64,000 nt of DNA from Caldilineaceae bacterium. GTDB taxonomy: Bacteria; Chloroflexota; Anaerolineae; Caldilineales; Caldilineaceae. The position numbers and the translations under genes are program-made. How positions within the stretch are numbered: the stretch's first letter is position 1; each line of letters starts with the position of its first letter. The stretch lies in NCBI GenBank assembly GCA_022824025.1, contig JAJEBF010000014.1, positions 372,001-436,000 of the forward strand, written 5' to 3'. Below are positions 29,443-37,908 of the stretch, piece by piece. Under the pieces are notes generated by a model, which worked only from the letters and a program-made list of their open reading frames with translations, was not told the DNA's origin and ran no database searches.

Positions 29443-30423
29443 ATGCACGCAATCGTAGTCGATAAGACCCAGTCTGGTCACCGGCTCGTATGGCAAGAAA
29501 CCGAAGAGCCAATCGTAAATCAGGGAGAAGCGCTCGTTTCCATTCATGCAACGACGCTGAATCGCGCCGATCTCTCGCAGGCCGAAGGCAACTACCCGCC
29601 CCCGCCTGGCGCGCCCGACATCATGGGCCTGGACATGGCAGGAGAGATCATCGAAACCGGCGCAAACGTTGAAGGATGGCAGGTGGGAGATCAGGCCTGC
29701 GCCCTCCTGGCCGGAGGCGGCTACGCCGAACGAGTCGCCGTCGACCAGCGCCTCCTCATCCCCATTCCCCCCGGCTGGTCGCTCCTAGAAGCCGCCTGCC
29801 TGCCGGAAGTCTACCTGACAGCCTACGTCAATATATTCATGGAAGCGGGATTCCAACGGGGCGAAACAGTCCTCATCCACGGCGGCGCAAGCGGGGTGGG
29901 CACCGCAGCAATTCAGCTGGTAAAGGGAGCGGGCGGCCGCGTCATTGCCACCGCGGGCCGCCCCGACAAAGTGGATACCTGCCTGGAACAGGGCGCGGAC
30001 CTGGCCATCGACTATCGCACGGAAGACTTCGCCGCCCGCACAAAAGAATTTACCGGCGGCGAAGGCGTCGATATCATTTTGGATATGGTGGGGGCAGAAT
30101 ACCTCGAACGCAACGTCAGCCTGCTCAAAGTGAAGGGGCGGCTGGTCTTCATCGCCACGCTTGGCGGGGCCGAAGCCGCAATCGACATCCGCCAGCTCAT
30201 GGGCCGGCGCGCCCGGCTCATCGGCTCTGTTCTGCGTGCGAGGCCTGTCACCGAAAAGGCGGAAATCATCAGCCGCTTCCGACAACAGTTCTGGAACCAG
30301 ATCGAAGAAGGCGCGATCCGGCCCGTCATCGACACGGTGATGCCCGTGGCCGAGGCCCATGCCGCGCACGAACGCATGGCCGCCTACGAAAACATCGGCA
30401 AGATCGTCCTCAGAGTACGCTGA
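29443..30423 (+). CDS. Quinone oxidoreductase, PIG3-type MDR
   Basis: A 326-aa zinc-independent medium-chain reductase. It has TTLNRADLSQAEGNYPPPPG, GLDMAGEI, the nucleotide-binding stretch VLIHGGASGVGTAAIQL and the family segment VDIILDMVGAEYLERN. These match the TP53I3/PIG3 subgroup of NADPH:quinone reductases. Catalytic zinc ligands of alcohol dehydrogenases are absent, as expected. AAGGATAAACCCC precedes the ATG. The 3' end overlaps the convergent LMW phosphatase gene by 14 nt. Confidence 0.9.
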   Translation: MHAIVVDKTQSGHRLVWQETEEPIVNQGEALVSIHATTLNRADLSQAEGNYPPPPGAPDIMGLDMAGEIIETGANVEGWQVGDQACALLAGGGYAERVAVDQRLLIPIPPGWSLLEAACLPEVYLTAYVNIFMEAGFQRGETVLIHGGASGVGTAAIQLVKGAGGRVIATAGRPDKVDTCLEQGADLAIDYRTEDFAARTKEFTGGEGVDIILDMVGAEYLERNVSLLKVKGRLVFIATLGGAEAAIDIRQLMGRRARLIGSVLRARPVTEKAEIISRFRQQFWNQIEEGAIRPVIDTVMPVAEAHAAHERMAAYENIGKIVLRVR

Positions 30424-30844
30424 GTTCTTCGATCAACGACCGAACCGCCTCCTCAATGGCGGCCAGCGCCGTTTCTGCGTCCGTCACATCCAGGTCATGC
30501 ACACGCCAGTACCTGATGCCGTCGGCCCAATCAGGATAAAGCGCCTGCATCATTGGCCGGTGTTCAACCTCATTCACCGCAACCGTTACGTCGGCCTCCA
30601 TCAGATCCGATCGCTGCAATTCCATCGGCATTCGCAGCTCGGCCCCCAGCTCGATGCCGTGCGCCCGCAGCCGGTCTAACGCATACCTGGACATGGCGCC
30701 CAGGTTCTCCTGGCTTGGCTGCAAACCGCGGCTGCTCGCCTGCCATGCCAGCCCCCGCTGCCGGCACAGCGCATTGAAGAAATGCTCGGCAAAACGGCTG
30801 CGGTAATAGTTCCCGGTGCAGAGAAATAGCGCTGTGCCGCCCAT
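30410..30844 (-). CDS. Low-molecular-weight protein tyrosine phosphatase family protein
   Basis: A 144-aa LMW-PTP/arsenate reductase-fold protein. The N-terminal phosphate loop FLCTGNYYRSRFAEHFFN fits C-x5-R-S except that the usual Ser after Arg is kept as RS. AEHFF follows as in the family. The late Asp loop reads WRVHDLDVTDAETA rather than the canonical DP pair, so the general acid is displaced or altered. It may be a true phosphatase or a small-molecule/arsenate reductase variant. The 3' end overlaps the preceding gene tail to tail. Confidence 0.78.
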   Translation of the reverse strand: MGGTALFLCTGNYYRSRFAEHFFNALCRQRGLAWQASSRGLQPSQENLGAMSRYALDRLRAHGIELGAELRMPMELQRSDLMEADVTVAVNEVEHRPMMQALYPDWADGIRYWRVHDLDVTDAETALAAIEEAVRSLIEELSVL

Positions 30845-30863
30845 AGCCGCCGCGTCCCCTTGT

Positions 30864-31490
30864 CTACCGTCGCTTGCGCAGGGTTACGGCTTGAAACGCT
30901 GTGGACGCCTGCTCTTCCTTGCCAATCACCTCAAAGGATAGCACCTCGAAGAACTGCCCCAGGACCGACCGCAACGCCTCGTCCGTGTAATGGGAATAGA
31001 ATCGCTTTGGCTCATAGCTGTCCTCTTCCCGCACGCCCTCAAAGTCCTTGCCCCCGCGCGTGCCAATGAACAGAAGACCCCCAGGCCTCACGACCCGCCG
31101 GATCTCCCGCAGAACCTCCCCGAAGTCCGCTTTCGGCACATGCAGAAGACAGTTCTGGGCGAAGAGGCTGTCGAAGTGGCCGTCCGCAAAGTCGAGCCGC
31201 AAAAAGTCCATCTCGTACGCCTCCAACCCTTTCGCACGGCAGTAGCGAACCATCTCCAATGACAGATCCGTGCAGACCACTTTGAGGCCCCCCTCCTGAA
31301 AGAAGAGCCCTGCCTGGCCCGTGCCCGCCCCGATCTCCAGCAGCGACGCTACGTTTTCGGCCTGCAAGCGCCGCAGAAACTGAGACCACAACGTCTGTCT
31401 CCATTCCAGGACAGGTCGTTTGTCTCGTTGCTCGGCCTGGGCATCGTAGGCGCGCCTGAGTGCGGTTGTGACCGAGTTGTAGTCTGCCAC
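30864..31490 (-). CDS. Class I SAM-dependent methyltransferase
   Basis: A 208-aa methyltransferase. The SAM motif I is LLEIGAGTGQAGLFF, acidic motif II is VVCTDLSLEMVRYC, motif for the adenine site LDFADGHFDSLFAQNCLLHV, and post-motif VLREIRRVVRPGGLLFIG. These identify a Methyltransf_11/25-type protein. The acceptor is unknown. It lies 19 nt upstream of the LMW phosphatase and 24 nt downstream of the phosphofructokinase on the same strand, so the three may be co-transcribed. Confidence 0.85.
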   Translation of the reverse strand: MADYNSVTTALRRAYDAQAEQRDKRPVLEWRQTLWSQFLRRLQAENVASLLEIGAGTGQAGLFFQEGGLKVVCTDLSLEMVRYCRAKGLEAYEMDFLRLDFADGHFDSLFAQNCLLHVPKADFGEVLREIRRVVRPGGLLFIGTRGGKDFEGVREEDSYEPKRFYSHYTDEALRSVLGQFFEVLSFEVIGKEEQASTAFQAVTLRKRR

Positions 31491-31514
31491 AGAGTACTCC
31501 TCTGCCGGTCCTTC

Positions 31515-33794
31515 TCAGGACTGGTCGTCCTCACCCAACACAGACTGTTCGAAGAAACCAGGGCCAGGCTGCGCCAGCATGCGTGCCAGGGGCCGCAGTT
31601 CCATCCACCACTGTTCCAAGGGGCGCTGATGATATTCGTCCATCAAACGGGGGATCCGGTACAAGGGTGTGGCGTTTACGTCGCCTTCCTGAATGCCCAG
31701 GCAAACAGCCCCAGCCTCCGAATATCTCTGTCGTCCCCGTTGGCTCGCCGTTTCTTCAATCCGCTGCACCGCCTCCCACGCCAGTCGCGCCGCCAGGATG
31801 CGGTCAAACGGGGACGGGTTGCCCCCCTGCTGCAGGTGCCCAAGAATTGACTGCCGCACCTCGAACAGATCGCCTCCCTCTTCTTCAAAGAGCGCGGCAA
31901 TGAAAGAGGTCGTATAGAACGAGTTGGCCGTCTCGTTCCGGATCATCAACCCCAAACGCTTCCCCTGCTGGAATCCCTGCTTCAACAGCTCGATATCCCG
32001 TTCGAGGTCCTTGAGCGTGATCCCCTCCTCGTGCAAATAGACGCGTTCCGCGCCCGTGGCGATGGCGCTCATCAACGCCAGGTAACCGCAGTAACGGCCC
32101 ATCACCTCGACAATGAAACACCGGTTCAATGCCACCGCAGACTGCTTGATCTTGTCCACCACCTCTACGATGCTGTTCAGAGCGGTGTCGGCGCCGATGC
32201 TCAGTTCCGAGCCGGGCAGGTTGTTGTTGATACTGGCCGGTATGCAGATCAGAGGAATATCAAACGCCGGAAAGTTATGCCGCTCTTCATACAGTCGGTG
32301 TACCGCGTGGTACCCGGCCCAGCCGCCAATCATGACGATCGCGTCGACCCGATGCTTCTCGAGCGCCTGCGCCGCAGCGTATAGCTCCGCGCCTTCCGGC
32401 GTCTTGCGGCTGCTCCCCAGCTCCGATCCCCCCGTCGGCGCCCATCCGTTGACGGTCATCCAGTTCATTTCCTGAATGTCGTCGTCAATCAAGCCCCGAA
32501 ATCCCCACTTGACGCCCAGCGGTATATGGCCGTTGTCCTCCAACATCCGCACAACCGCACGCGTCGCGGCGTTCATCCCCGGCGCCGGCGCCCCGCCTGT
32601 CATGACGGCAACACGCATCCGCCTCTTATTGGGCTGCGGCGGGCGCGGGTTGGCTCGAATCAGCGTCCGCAATATGCGGAAAGAGTCCTTATACGCCTTC
32701 CCCCGGTACTCCATCGCCTCATCGAATCTGCATTCATGGATGCAGCGTCCCACTCTGTGCGTCTGCTCCACGCACTCCGTCAACGAGCTGTGAACAATCT
32801 TGTTGTTCTCGATGCCAAGCAGCACCGCCTCGTCGCTCGGCTTGGCGTTCAGCACAGCTTCCGCCGCGGCCGCCCCCAGCAACGTCGCCAGCACTCTGTC
32901 AGAAGCGCTGGGCGAACCGCCGCGTTGCACATGACCAAGTACCGTCACCCGCGCCTCTTCGCCCAGATACTTGGTCAGCACCTCTTCGACGTAGGCGCTG
33001 GAAATCGGGTTGCCGTGACGGTCCTGCGCCCCTTCCGCCACAACCACAATGCTGTCCCGCCGGCCCATCTCGCGGCCCTTGCGCAAGATCGAGCACATCC
33101 TCTCTTCCCACGCATCCAGATTGGGCGGGCTTTCCGGAATCAGCGCGAAATCCGCCCCCGAAGCCAGCGCGCCCATCAGCGCCAAATGCCCGCAGTGGTG
33201 CCCCATCACCTCGACTACAAACGCCCGTTGATGACTGGCCGCCGTGCTGGTGATGGCGTCAAGCGCCTCGGTGATGCGGTGCAGCGCCGAGTCCGTCCCG
33301 ATCGACAGATCCGTCCCAAACATGTCATTGTCGATCGAACCCACCAGACCTGCGACTCCAAGAAACCCGTATTCTTCCTCGACCGAAGGGTCCAGTCGCC
33401 CTTCCGCCACCAACTCTCCCAGTAAATCGCGCCACTCCTCCCGCAAAACCTGCGCGCCGGTCAAACTCCCGTCGCCGCCGATCACGATCAGTCGATTGAT
33501 CCCCTGCAGGAGCAGGTTGCGCACCGCCTCCTTGCGCCCTTCCCTCTTCAGAAAATCAGGGCTTCTGGCAGTTCCCAACAGAGTGCCGCCCTGTTGCAGC
33601 ACGCCGCCAACAGAGTCCCAATTGAAGGGGCGGATCTGATCTCCACCTTCAATCATGCCCTGGAATCCTTCGTATATCCCGAATACCTGCGCGTCCCTTT
33701 CCAGCGCGGCGCGAACGGCCGAGCGTACGGCCGCATTCATGCCTTGTGCGTCACCGCCACTCGTAAGGACGCCGAGTCGGACTGTTTTCGTCAT
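31515..33794 (-). CDS. Tandem-fused (eukaryote-like) 6-phosphofructokinase
   Basis: A 759-aa protein made of two PFK-A domains. ATG at 33794 has AGGAGG seven nt upstream. The N-terminal half (about 1-385) keeps catalytic features: LTSGGDAQGMN, GGDGSLTG (about 107) and GSIDNDMFGTD with the catalytic Asp pair near 153-157, plus VEVMGHHCGHLA. The C-terminal half (about 392 on) is a degenerate copy: MTGGAPAPGMNAA, IGGWAGYHA instead of GGDGS, and PASINNNLPGSELS where the catalytic Asp is replaced by Asn, with VEVMGRYCGYLA retained. This is the division seen in animal and fungal PFK, where the second half is regulatory. It catalyses the committed step of glycolysis. Confidence 0.88.
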   Translation of the reverse strand: MTKTVRLGVLTSGGDAQGMNAAVRSAVRAALERDAQVFGIYEGFQGMIEGGDQIRPFNWDSVGGVLQQGGTLLGTARSPDFLKREGRKEAVRNLLLQGINRLIVIGGDGSLTGAQVLREEWRDLLGELVAEGRLDPSVEEEYGFLGVAGLVGSIDNDMFGTDLSIGTDSALHRITEALDAITSTAASHQRAFVVEVMGHHCGHLALMGALASGADFALIPESPPNLDAWEERMCSILRKGREMGRRDSIVVVAEGAQDRHGNPISSAYVEEVLTKYLGEEARVTVLGHVQRGGSPSASDRVLATLLGAAAAEAVLNAKPSDEAVLLGIENNKIVHSSLTECVEQTHRVGRCIHECRFDEAMEYRGKAYKDSFRILRTLIRANPRPPQPNKRRMRVAVMTGGAPAPGMNAATRAVVRMLEDNGHIPLGVKWGFRGLIDDDIQEMNWMTVNGWAPTGGSELGSSRKTPEGAELYAAAQALEKHRVDAIVMIGGWAGYHAVHRLYEERHNFPAFDIPLICIPASINNNLPGSELSIGADTALNSIVEVVDKIKQSAVALNRCFIVEVMGRYCGYLALMSAIATGAERVYLHEEGITLKDLERDIELLKQGFQQGKRLGLMIRNETANSFYTTSFIAALFEEEGGDLFEVRQSILGHLQQGGNPSPFDRILAARLAWEAVQRIEETASQRGRQRYSEAGAVCLGIQEGDVNATPLYRIPRLMDEYHQRPLEQWWMELRPLARMLAQPGPGFFEQSVLGEDDQS

Positions 33795-34250
33795 CTGCCG
33801 CCCTCCTGTCGCGGCCACTCTCCTCCGCTGCCCCGCCTCTCCGCGACGCAGCCTGGTTCGCAGAGATTATAGCATGTGGCGCCCACTTCTCGCATCTCCC
33901 TTTTTAAATGCCATACCTCTCACCTTTCAAATGATCACCCTACACCAAAAAAAGTCCCACCTCTGCTCCCCGCCAACCAAGCCCTTTCCAACAACCCCGT
34001 CACGCCCAAACCGGGCCAAACCCCTCCCAGTCGCTCCGCCAAATCCCCGCCCCGCGTAGCCTCCCCGTCCCGACGCCTTCTGACCACTGACCACCGACCA
34101 CTGACCACTGAAGCAAGGTTGCAGTAATCCAAGGGTAGCCAGAAGTTTGCCTCGATATAGGACCGCACCTTCGAACCTTCCATCGTTGTCTCACATGCCC
34201 GCAAGTGGTAGAATGTCCCGTGACAGGAAGTACGCTTCGAAGGGAGACGC
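33795..34250 (+). other. Spacer with heptamer array between divergent genes
   Basis: 456 nt between the 5' ends of the phosphofructokinase and the small plus-strand gene. It is C-rich and contains the TGACCAC array at 34081-34108. No gene is visible. Confidence 0.55.
34081..34108 (+). repeat. TGACCAC heptamer array
   Basis: Four tandem heptamers, TGACCAC, TGACCAC, CGACCAC, TGACCAC, followed by TGAAGC. A related five-unit array is at 53993-54027. Confidence 0.85.
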
Positions 34251-34571
34251 ATGAAGGACACCGAGACGACCGGGACGACCGCCCAGTTCGGGGGCGCCGC
34301 GATGCCCCCACGCCGATCTAGCGAAGAGACAGCCCGCTTGGGCGACGAAATATATGAACGAGTCATCCGTCCCCAGGTAGAGGCCGACCACCACGGGGAA
34401 TTTGTCGCGATCGACGTTGACAGCGGAAGCTGGGCCCTCTCCGACGACCTTAGAACGGCAGCGAAACGACTCCGCACGCAGCGCCCTGGCGCGATTGATG
34501 TCTGGTTGCTCCGGGTTGGGCACCGGGCGCTGCATCACTTTGGGGGTCGTCCCATTCGGGGCGCAGAGTGA
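34251..34571 (+). CDS. Small hypothetical protein coupled to an aspartic protease gene
   Basis: A 106-aa protein with no recognised catalytic motif. AAGGGAGA precedes the ATG by 3-4 nt. The centre reads LGDEIYERVIRPQVEADHHGEFVAIDVDSGSWALSDD, which I recognise as a common companion of clan AA aspartic protease genes in Chloroflexota and Cyanobacteria. The stop overlaps the next gene's GTG in the sequence GTGA, so translation is coupled. A role as substrate, antitoxin or adaptor is possible; none is shown. Confidence 0.72.
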   Translation: MKDTETTGTTAQFGGAAMPPRRSSEETARLGDEIYERVIRPQVEADHHGEFVAIDVDSGSWALSDDLRTAAKRLRTQRPGAIDVWLLRVGHRALHHFGGRPIRGAE

Positions 34572-34939
34572 TAGAAGGCGTTGTAAACGGCGCCTATGAG
34601 CCGGTCGTGCTCCTGACCCTACAAGGTCCGTCGGGGCAGGCAAGCGACATCGAAGCGATAATTGACACCGGCTTCACCGGGTTCCTGACCGTTCCGCCAG
34701 CGTTGGCGGCGGAGTTGGGATTGGCCCTTGAGGGTACCAGCCGGGCAACCCTTGCCGACGGCAGCGAAGTGACCTTCGATGTATACGATGTCGCGGTGGT
34801 CTGGGACGGCCAGACAAGATATGTCCTCGCCGACGCCGCCGATACGACGCCTCTCGTGGGTATGCGGCTGCTGGACCGCCAAAACCTGAACATCGACGTA
34901 AAGGACGGAGGCCGAGTCGTCATCCAAGCCCACGAGTAG
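34568..34939 (+). CDS. Clan AA (retropepsin-like) aspartic protease
   Basis: A 123-aa single-domain protein with the retropepsin-like motif AIIDTGFTGFLTVPP (catalytic Asp in DTG near 33-35) and flap/LADG segment RATLADGSEVTFDVYDV. The C-terminal hydrophobic-hydrophobic-glycine region TTPLVGMRLLDRQNLNIDV is the second conserved block of the family. A single-domain protease must dimerise. The start is GTG at 34568, overlapping the previous stop. It is probably a cytoplasmic processing enzyme for the partner or another protein; the substrate is unknown. Confidence 0.85.
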   Translation: MIEGVVNGAYEPVVLLTLQGPSGQASDIEAIIDTGFTGFLTVPPALAAELGLALEGTSRATLADGSEVTFDVYDVAVVWDGQTRYVLADAADTTPLVGMRLLDRQNLNIDVKDGGRVVIQAHE

Positions 34940-35283
34940 CCGGAGTCCTCCTCGATTCCACCCTTACTCGTCGCGACGGCGAATGCGCCATCCAACAATG
35001 TCCCGGCAACCCATCCTCTACCGATTGAGATCCACAGATTTTCCTTCACGAACTCCTTGACCTGCTCCGCCCCAATTAAGGGAGGCGACTTCCCGCAAGC
35101 AGTTCCCCTTCCCTTCCCCTCAGTTCCCCCTGCCTATTTCCCCCAATCCTTGACAAATTCGACTCACAAAATGTAGACTACCAGAGTGCCGCGAATGCCG
35201 TGACCAGCTTAACAGGTCCAGTTTCATGCGAAGACCAACGTTGTCTCCGCTAAACGAAGACATTTTGACGAGGGGATTTCACA
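34940..35283 (+). other. Spacer upstream of the MBL-fold gene
   Basis: 344 nt with no gene. It contains C-rich phrases similar to the dispersed element and a candidate promoter at 35150-35179. Confidence 0.5.
35150..35179 (+). promoter_or_regulatory. Candidate sigma-70 promoter for the MBL-fold/TPR operon
   Basis: A perfect -35 box TTGACA (35150-35155), an 18-nt spacer and a weaker -10 box TAGACT (35174-35179), about 105 nt upstream of the MBL gene. Confidence 0.45.
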
Positions 35284-36309
35284 ATGGCAGCCAGACGTAG
35301 AACTTCCTTCAAATTGGGTGTGACGGGCCTGGGAGAAAGACAGGAAATCGCCCCCGGCCTCTTTATCAACACCTTCTATCGAGGATGTACCCCGGGGTTT
35401 GTCGTCACCGACGAAGGTCTGATTCTGATCGATACACCCCTGATCCCCGAACAGGCCAAAGACTGGCGCAATCAGATCGAAGCCGAAGCCCCTGGCCTGC
35501 CGATCCTCTATGTCTTCAATACCGACCACCATCGCGGTCATGCCTTGGGCAACCAGTATTTCCTGCCCACCACGATTATCGCCCATGAACGCGCCTTCAA
35601 AGAGATGTCGGGGTACACGCAAAACTTCAAGGAACGGGTCTACAACAGCTTTAAGCGGGAACCGGAAATCCAGCAACAGCTGACCAATATCGAAATTATC
35701 CTCCCTGACGTGACATTCACCGACTCCGCCCGTCTCCAATACGGCGGCCGTGAAATGCAGCTCATCTACGCCGGCGGCCATACTCCCGCCACCAGCATCG
35801 CCTGGCTGCCCGAAGAAAAGATCGCCTTCGTCGGTGATATCCTCTGGGTCGACCAGCATCCCTACATGGCGCAGGCCGACTCCCTGGAATGGGTCGATGC
35901 CCTGCGCCGGCTTCGCGCCCTCGGCGCCGAAAGGCTCGTCCCCGGCCACGGCCCCGTCTGCGACCCTGACGACACGATCAAAGTTGAAGAGTATATCCTC
36001 TTCAAACGCCAGCGCGTTCGCGACTATTACCTGGCAGGCAAAACCAAGAACGAGGCCAAAAGCGGCCTGGTCGGCGAAATGTTGGAACTCTTCCCCGTTC
36101 CGCTGGAACGCAAGGCCAAAATTGAGAGCCAGATCAAGTCAGGCATCAATCGCGTCTATCGTGAAATCCAGCGAGAAGAAGAGTTGGCCGCTGCCGAATC
36201 GAGAAACGGCGCCTCCCCTCCAGCCCCGGTCAATGCCTCGCCCGTCCAGCAACCTCAGGCCGAGGCCAATCTCGTGCCTGAACCAGTTGCCGTGGAGGCC
36301 GCGCAGTAG
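35284..36309 (+). CDS. MBL-fold metallo-hydrolase with altered metal motif
   Basis: A 341-aa metallo-beta-lactamase-fold protein. Expected strands and loops are present: TDEGLILIDTPLIPEQ, YAGGHTPATSIAWL (third-site His), FVGDILWVDQHPY (bridging Asp) and LVPGHGPVC (final His). The usual HxHxDH is replaced by TDHHRGH (about 80-86), so the first His is Asp and the conserved Asp is Gly. The C-terminal 60 residues form a charged, Pro/Ala-rich tail. Its stop shares a nucleotide with the next gene's GTG start. The substrate is unknown. The metal site may bind one ion or be repurposed. Confidence 0.8.
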   Translation: MAARRRTSFKLGVTGLGERQEIAPGLFINTFYRGCTPGFVVTDEGLILIDTPLIPEQAKDWRNQIEAEAPGLPILYVFNTDHHRGHALGNQYFLPTTIIAHERAFKEMSGYTQNFKERVYNSFKREPEIQQQLTNIEIILPDVTFTDSARLQYGGREMQLIYAGGHTPATSIAWLPEEKIAFVGDILWVDQHPYMAQADSLEWVDALRRLRALGAERLVPGHGPVCDPDDTIKVEEYILFKRQRVRDYYLAGKTKNEAKSGLVGEMLELFPVPLERKAKIESQIKSGINRVYREIQREEELAAAESRNGASPPAPVNASPVQQPQAEANLVPEPVAVEAAQ

Positions 36310-37340
36310 TGGCATACTCGATCCGAGAGGAACGACAAGGCCTCGCCACAAGCCTTCGCGAAAATCTCAACGAAGCCGAGCGGCTCATCGTTCAGCTGCG
36401 CCGGCACAACGTTGAGCCGTTCCTCCAACTTCTTGACCAAATCGAAGACAGCTTCACCCAGCTGGAGGACAGCGGCCTCGACCTGAGGCCCGAATACACC
36501 AGGTGGGCCAGCCTTCAAAGCAAACTGCGCAGCGAAGCCGGACGCGTCGTCCGGGTCATCGCTCTCGCCGGCGGCCTGGCGCAGCTCCGCCAACAAAACC
36601 CGCCGGCCGCAGGCTTCTGGTGGCGCCTGGATGACGTTGTGGCCGCCGCCCGCCGACGGCTGGTTCGCCGTCTTAGCATCTCCTTCGGCACTATTGTCGC
36701 CTTGCTGGCCATCGTCTGGGCGCTGCTTACCTTCGTTTTCCCCCCAGACCCCAACACAGTCGTCGCTTCCGAGGCGCTCTCCACTCTGCAGCAGCTGGCC
36801 TTCGAGGGCCGATGGGAAGAAGCCCTGGCCGCTATCGAAGAAGCCAAAGCGCAACTTACGCAACCGGATGCAGAGCTCCTCATCTGGGAAGGAGTCATCC
36901 GCGGAAAACTGGGCCAGCCTGAACGCGCCGCCGAGGCGCTGGCTGAGGCCAAATCGCTCGTGCCTTCTGCCCGGCTCGTCGGCTACTGGTGGACCCTCGG
37001 CTCCGTTCGCCTCGCTGTCGGCGACCTTGAGGAGGCCCGCCGCGCCGGCCACCAGGCAATTGAAATTGACCCCGCCGACGCTCAAGGCTACTTCCTGCTC
37101 GCCAGTGTCTATGAAGCCGAGGGCGACACCGTCTGCGCCGTCGAACTCTTCGACAAGTCATTCGAACTCGCTGCCGACAGCAATCCCCAACTTGCCGTCA
37201 TCGCCCGCGTCCGTATGGGCAACCTCTTGCAACGTCCACCCAATATGTCGCTCCTCGGCGGCCCCGAAACCGAAGACGGCGACCAGCTCGCCGACGAAAA
37301 CAACGGCGAAGCCGAGCCCTGCGAAGGCCTTCAGCCATAG
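36309..37340 (+). CDS. Membrane-anchored TPR protein
   Basis: A 343-aa protein with an N-terminal helical/coiled-coil region (LRENLNEAERLIVQLRRHN), one transmembrane helix at about 121-139 (TIVALLAIVWALLTFVF), and a C-terminal TPR-like region (about 155-300) with repeats such as AFEGRWEEALAAIEEAKAQL and AIEIDPADAQGYFLLASVYE. The start is GTG overlapping the TAG of the previous gene. Topology predicts an exposed TPR scaffold that may recruit the MBL-fold partner or other proteins. Confidence 0.8.
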   Translation: MAYSIREERQGLATSLRENLNEAERLIVQLRRHNVEPFLQLLDQIEDSFTQLEDSGLDLRPEYTRWASLQSKLRSEAGRVVRVIALAGGLAQLRQQNPPAAGFWWRLDDVVAAARRRLVRRLSISFGTIVALLAIVWALLTFVFPPDPNTVVASEALSTLQQLAFEGRWEEALAAIEEAKAQLTQPDAELLIWEGVIRGKLGQPERAAEALAEAKSLVPSARLVGYWWTLGSVRLAVGDLEEARRAGHQAIEIDPADAQGYFLLASVYEAEGDTVCAVELFDKSFELAADSNPQLAVIARVRMGNLLQRPPNMSLLGGPETEDGDQLADENNGEAEPCEGLQP

Positions 37341-37557
37341 GCCCGGATGGGCTGTTCAGCTTGGTGCAACAAGGAGTAGCGGGCTGCAGGATGCAGCGCC
37401 GCTTCCCAAAGGTAGCCTGAAACGTCCACCCATTGTCCAGAGCGCCCGCCCTAAACCCCAACCGCCGCCGCAACTGCCTACCCCGTGGCCCGTCCCCGGA
37501 ATTTCTCCGCCCGCCGGAAATCCTGTACAATAGACCCGCGGCGTTCAGCCCTCTTAC

Positions 37558-37630
37558 GCCCCCTTAGCTCAGAGGATAGAGCAACGGACTTCTAATCCGT
37601 CGGTCGTAGGTTCGACTCCTACAGGGGGTG
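37558..37630 (+). tRNA. tRNA-Arg (UCU)
   Basis: A 73-nt cloverleaf. The acceptor stem is GCCCCCT with AGGGGGT (G1-U72 wobble), the D stem GCTC/GAGC, the anticodon stem ACGGA/TCCGT around the loop CTTCTAA (anticodon TCT, reading AGA/AGG), and the T stem GTAGG/CCTAC with loop TTCGACT. The discriminator is G. CCA is not encoded (the sequence continues CCT). Confidence 0.95.
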
Positions 37631-37908
37631 CCTGAAACAACCTTCCACATCACGTTACGACCTCACCACCCCCGCGCCCGCCCCATCCCCACAACCGACT
37701 CCCCCTGACCCCTGCCGTTCCCCCTTTCACCCGCCCGCCAATCAAACTCCATCCCCTAAATCCCAAGAATCCCCCCAAATCCCCTTCAGACAAGGATCCC
37801 CGTCATGACAACGGCGCCGCCCTACCCAGCGGGTAGCCGCGGCGCCGTATACAACCCAATACCGTAACCGGCCAAAGCCAGCTACCTCAAACCTGAATCT
37901 CTCTCGTC
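37631..37908. other. C-rich spacer after the tRNA
   Basis: 278 nt without a gene. It holds a second copy of the C-rich dispersed element (37752-37795). Confidence 0.5.
37752..37795 (-). repeat. C-rich dispersed element, second copy
   Basis: C-runs separated by TAAAT, AAGAAT and AAAT followed by TTCAGACAAGG. The order and trailing TTCAGACA match the copy at 27878-27920; a third, degraded version is at 41474-41515. Confidence 0.7.
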
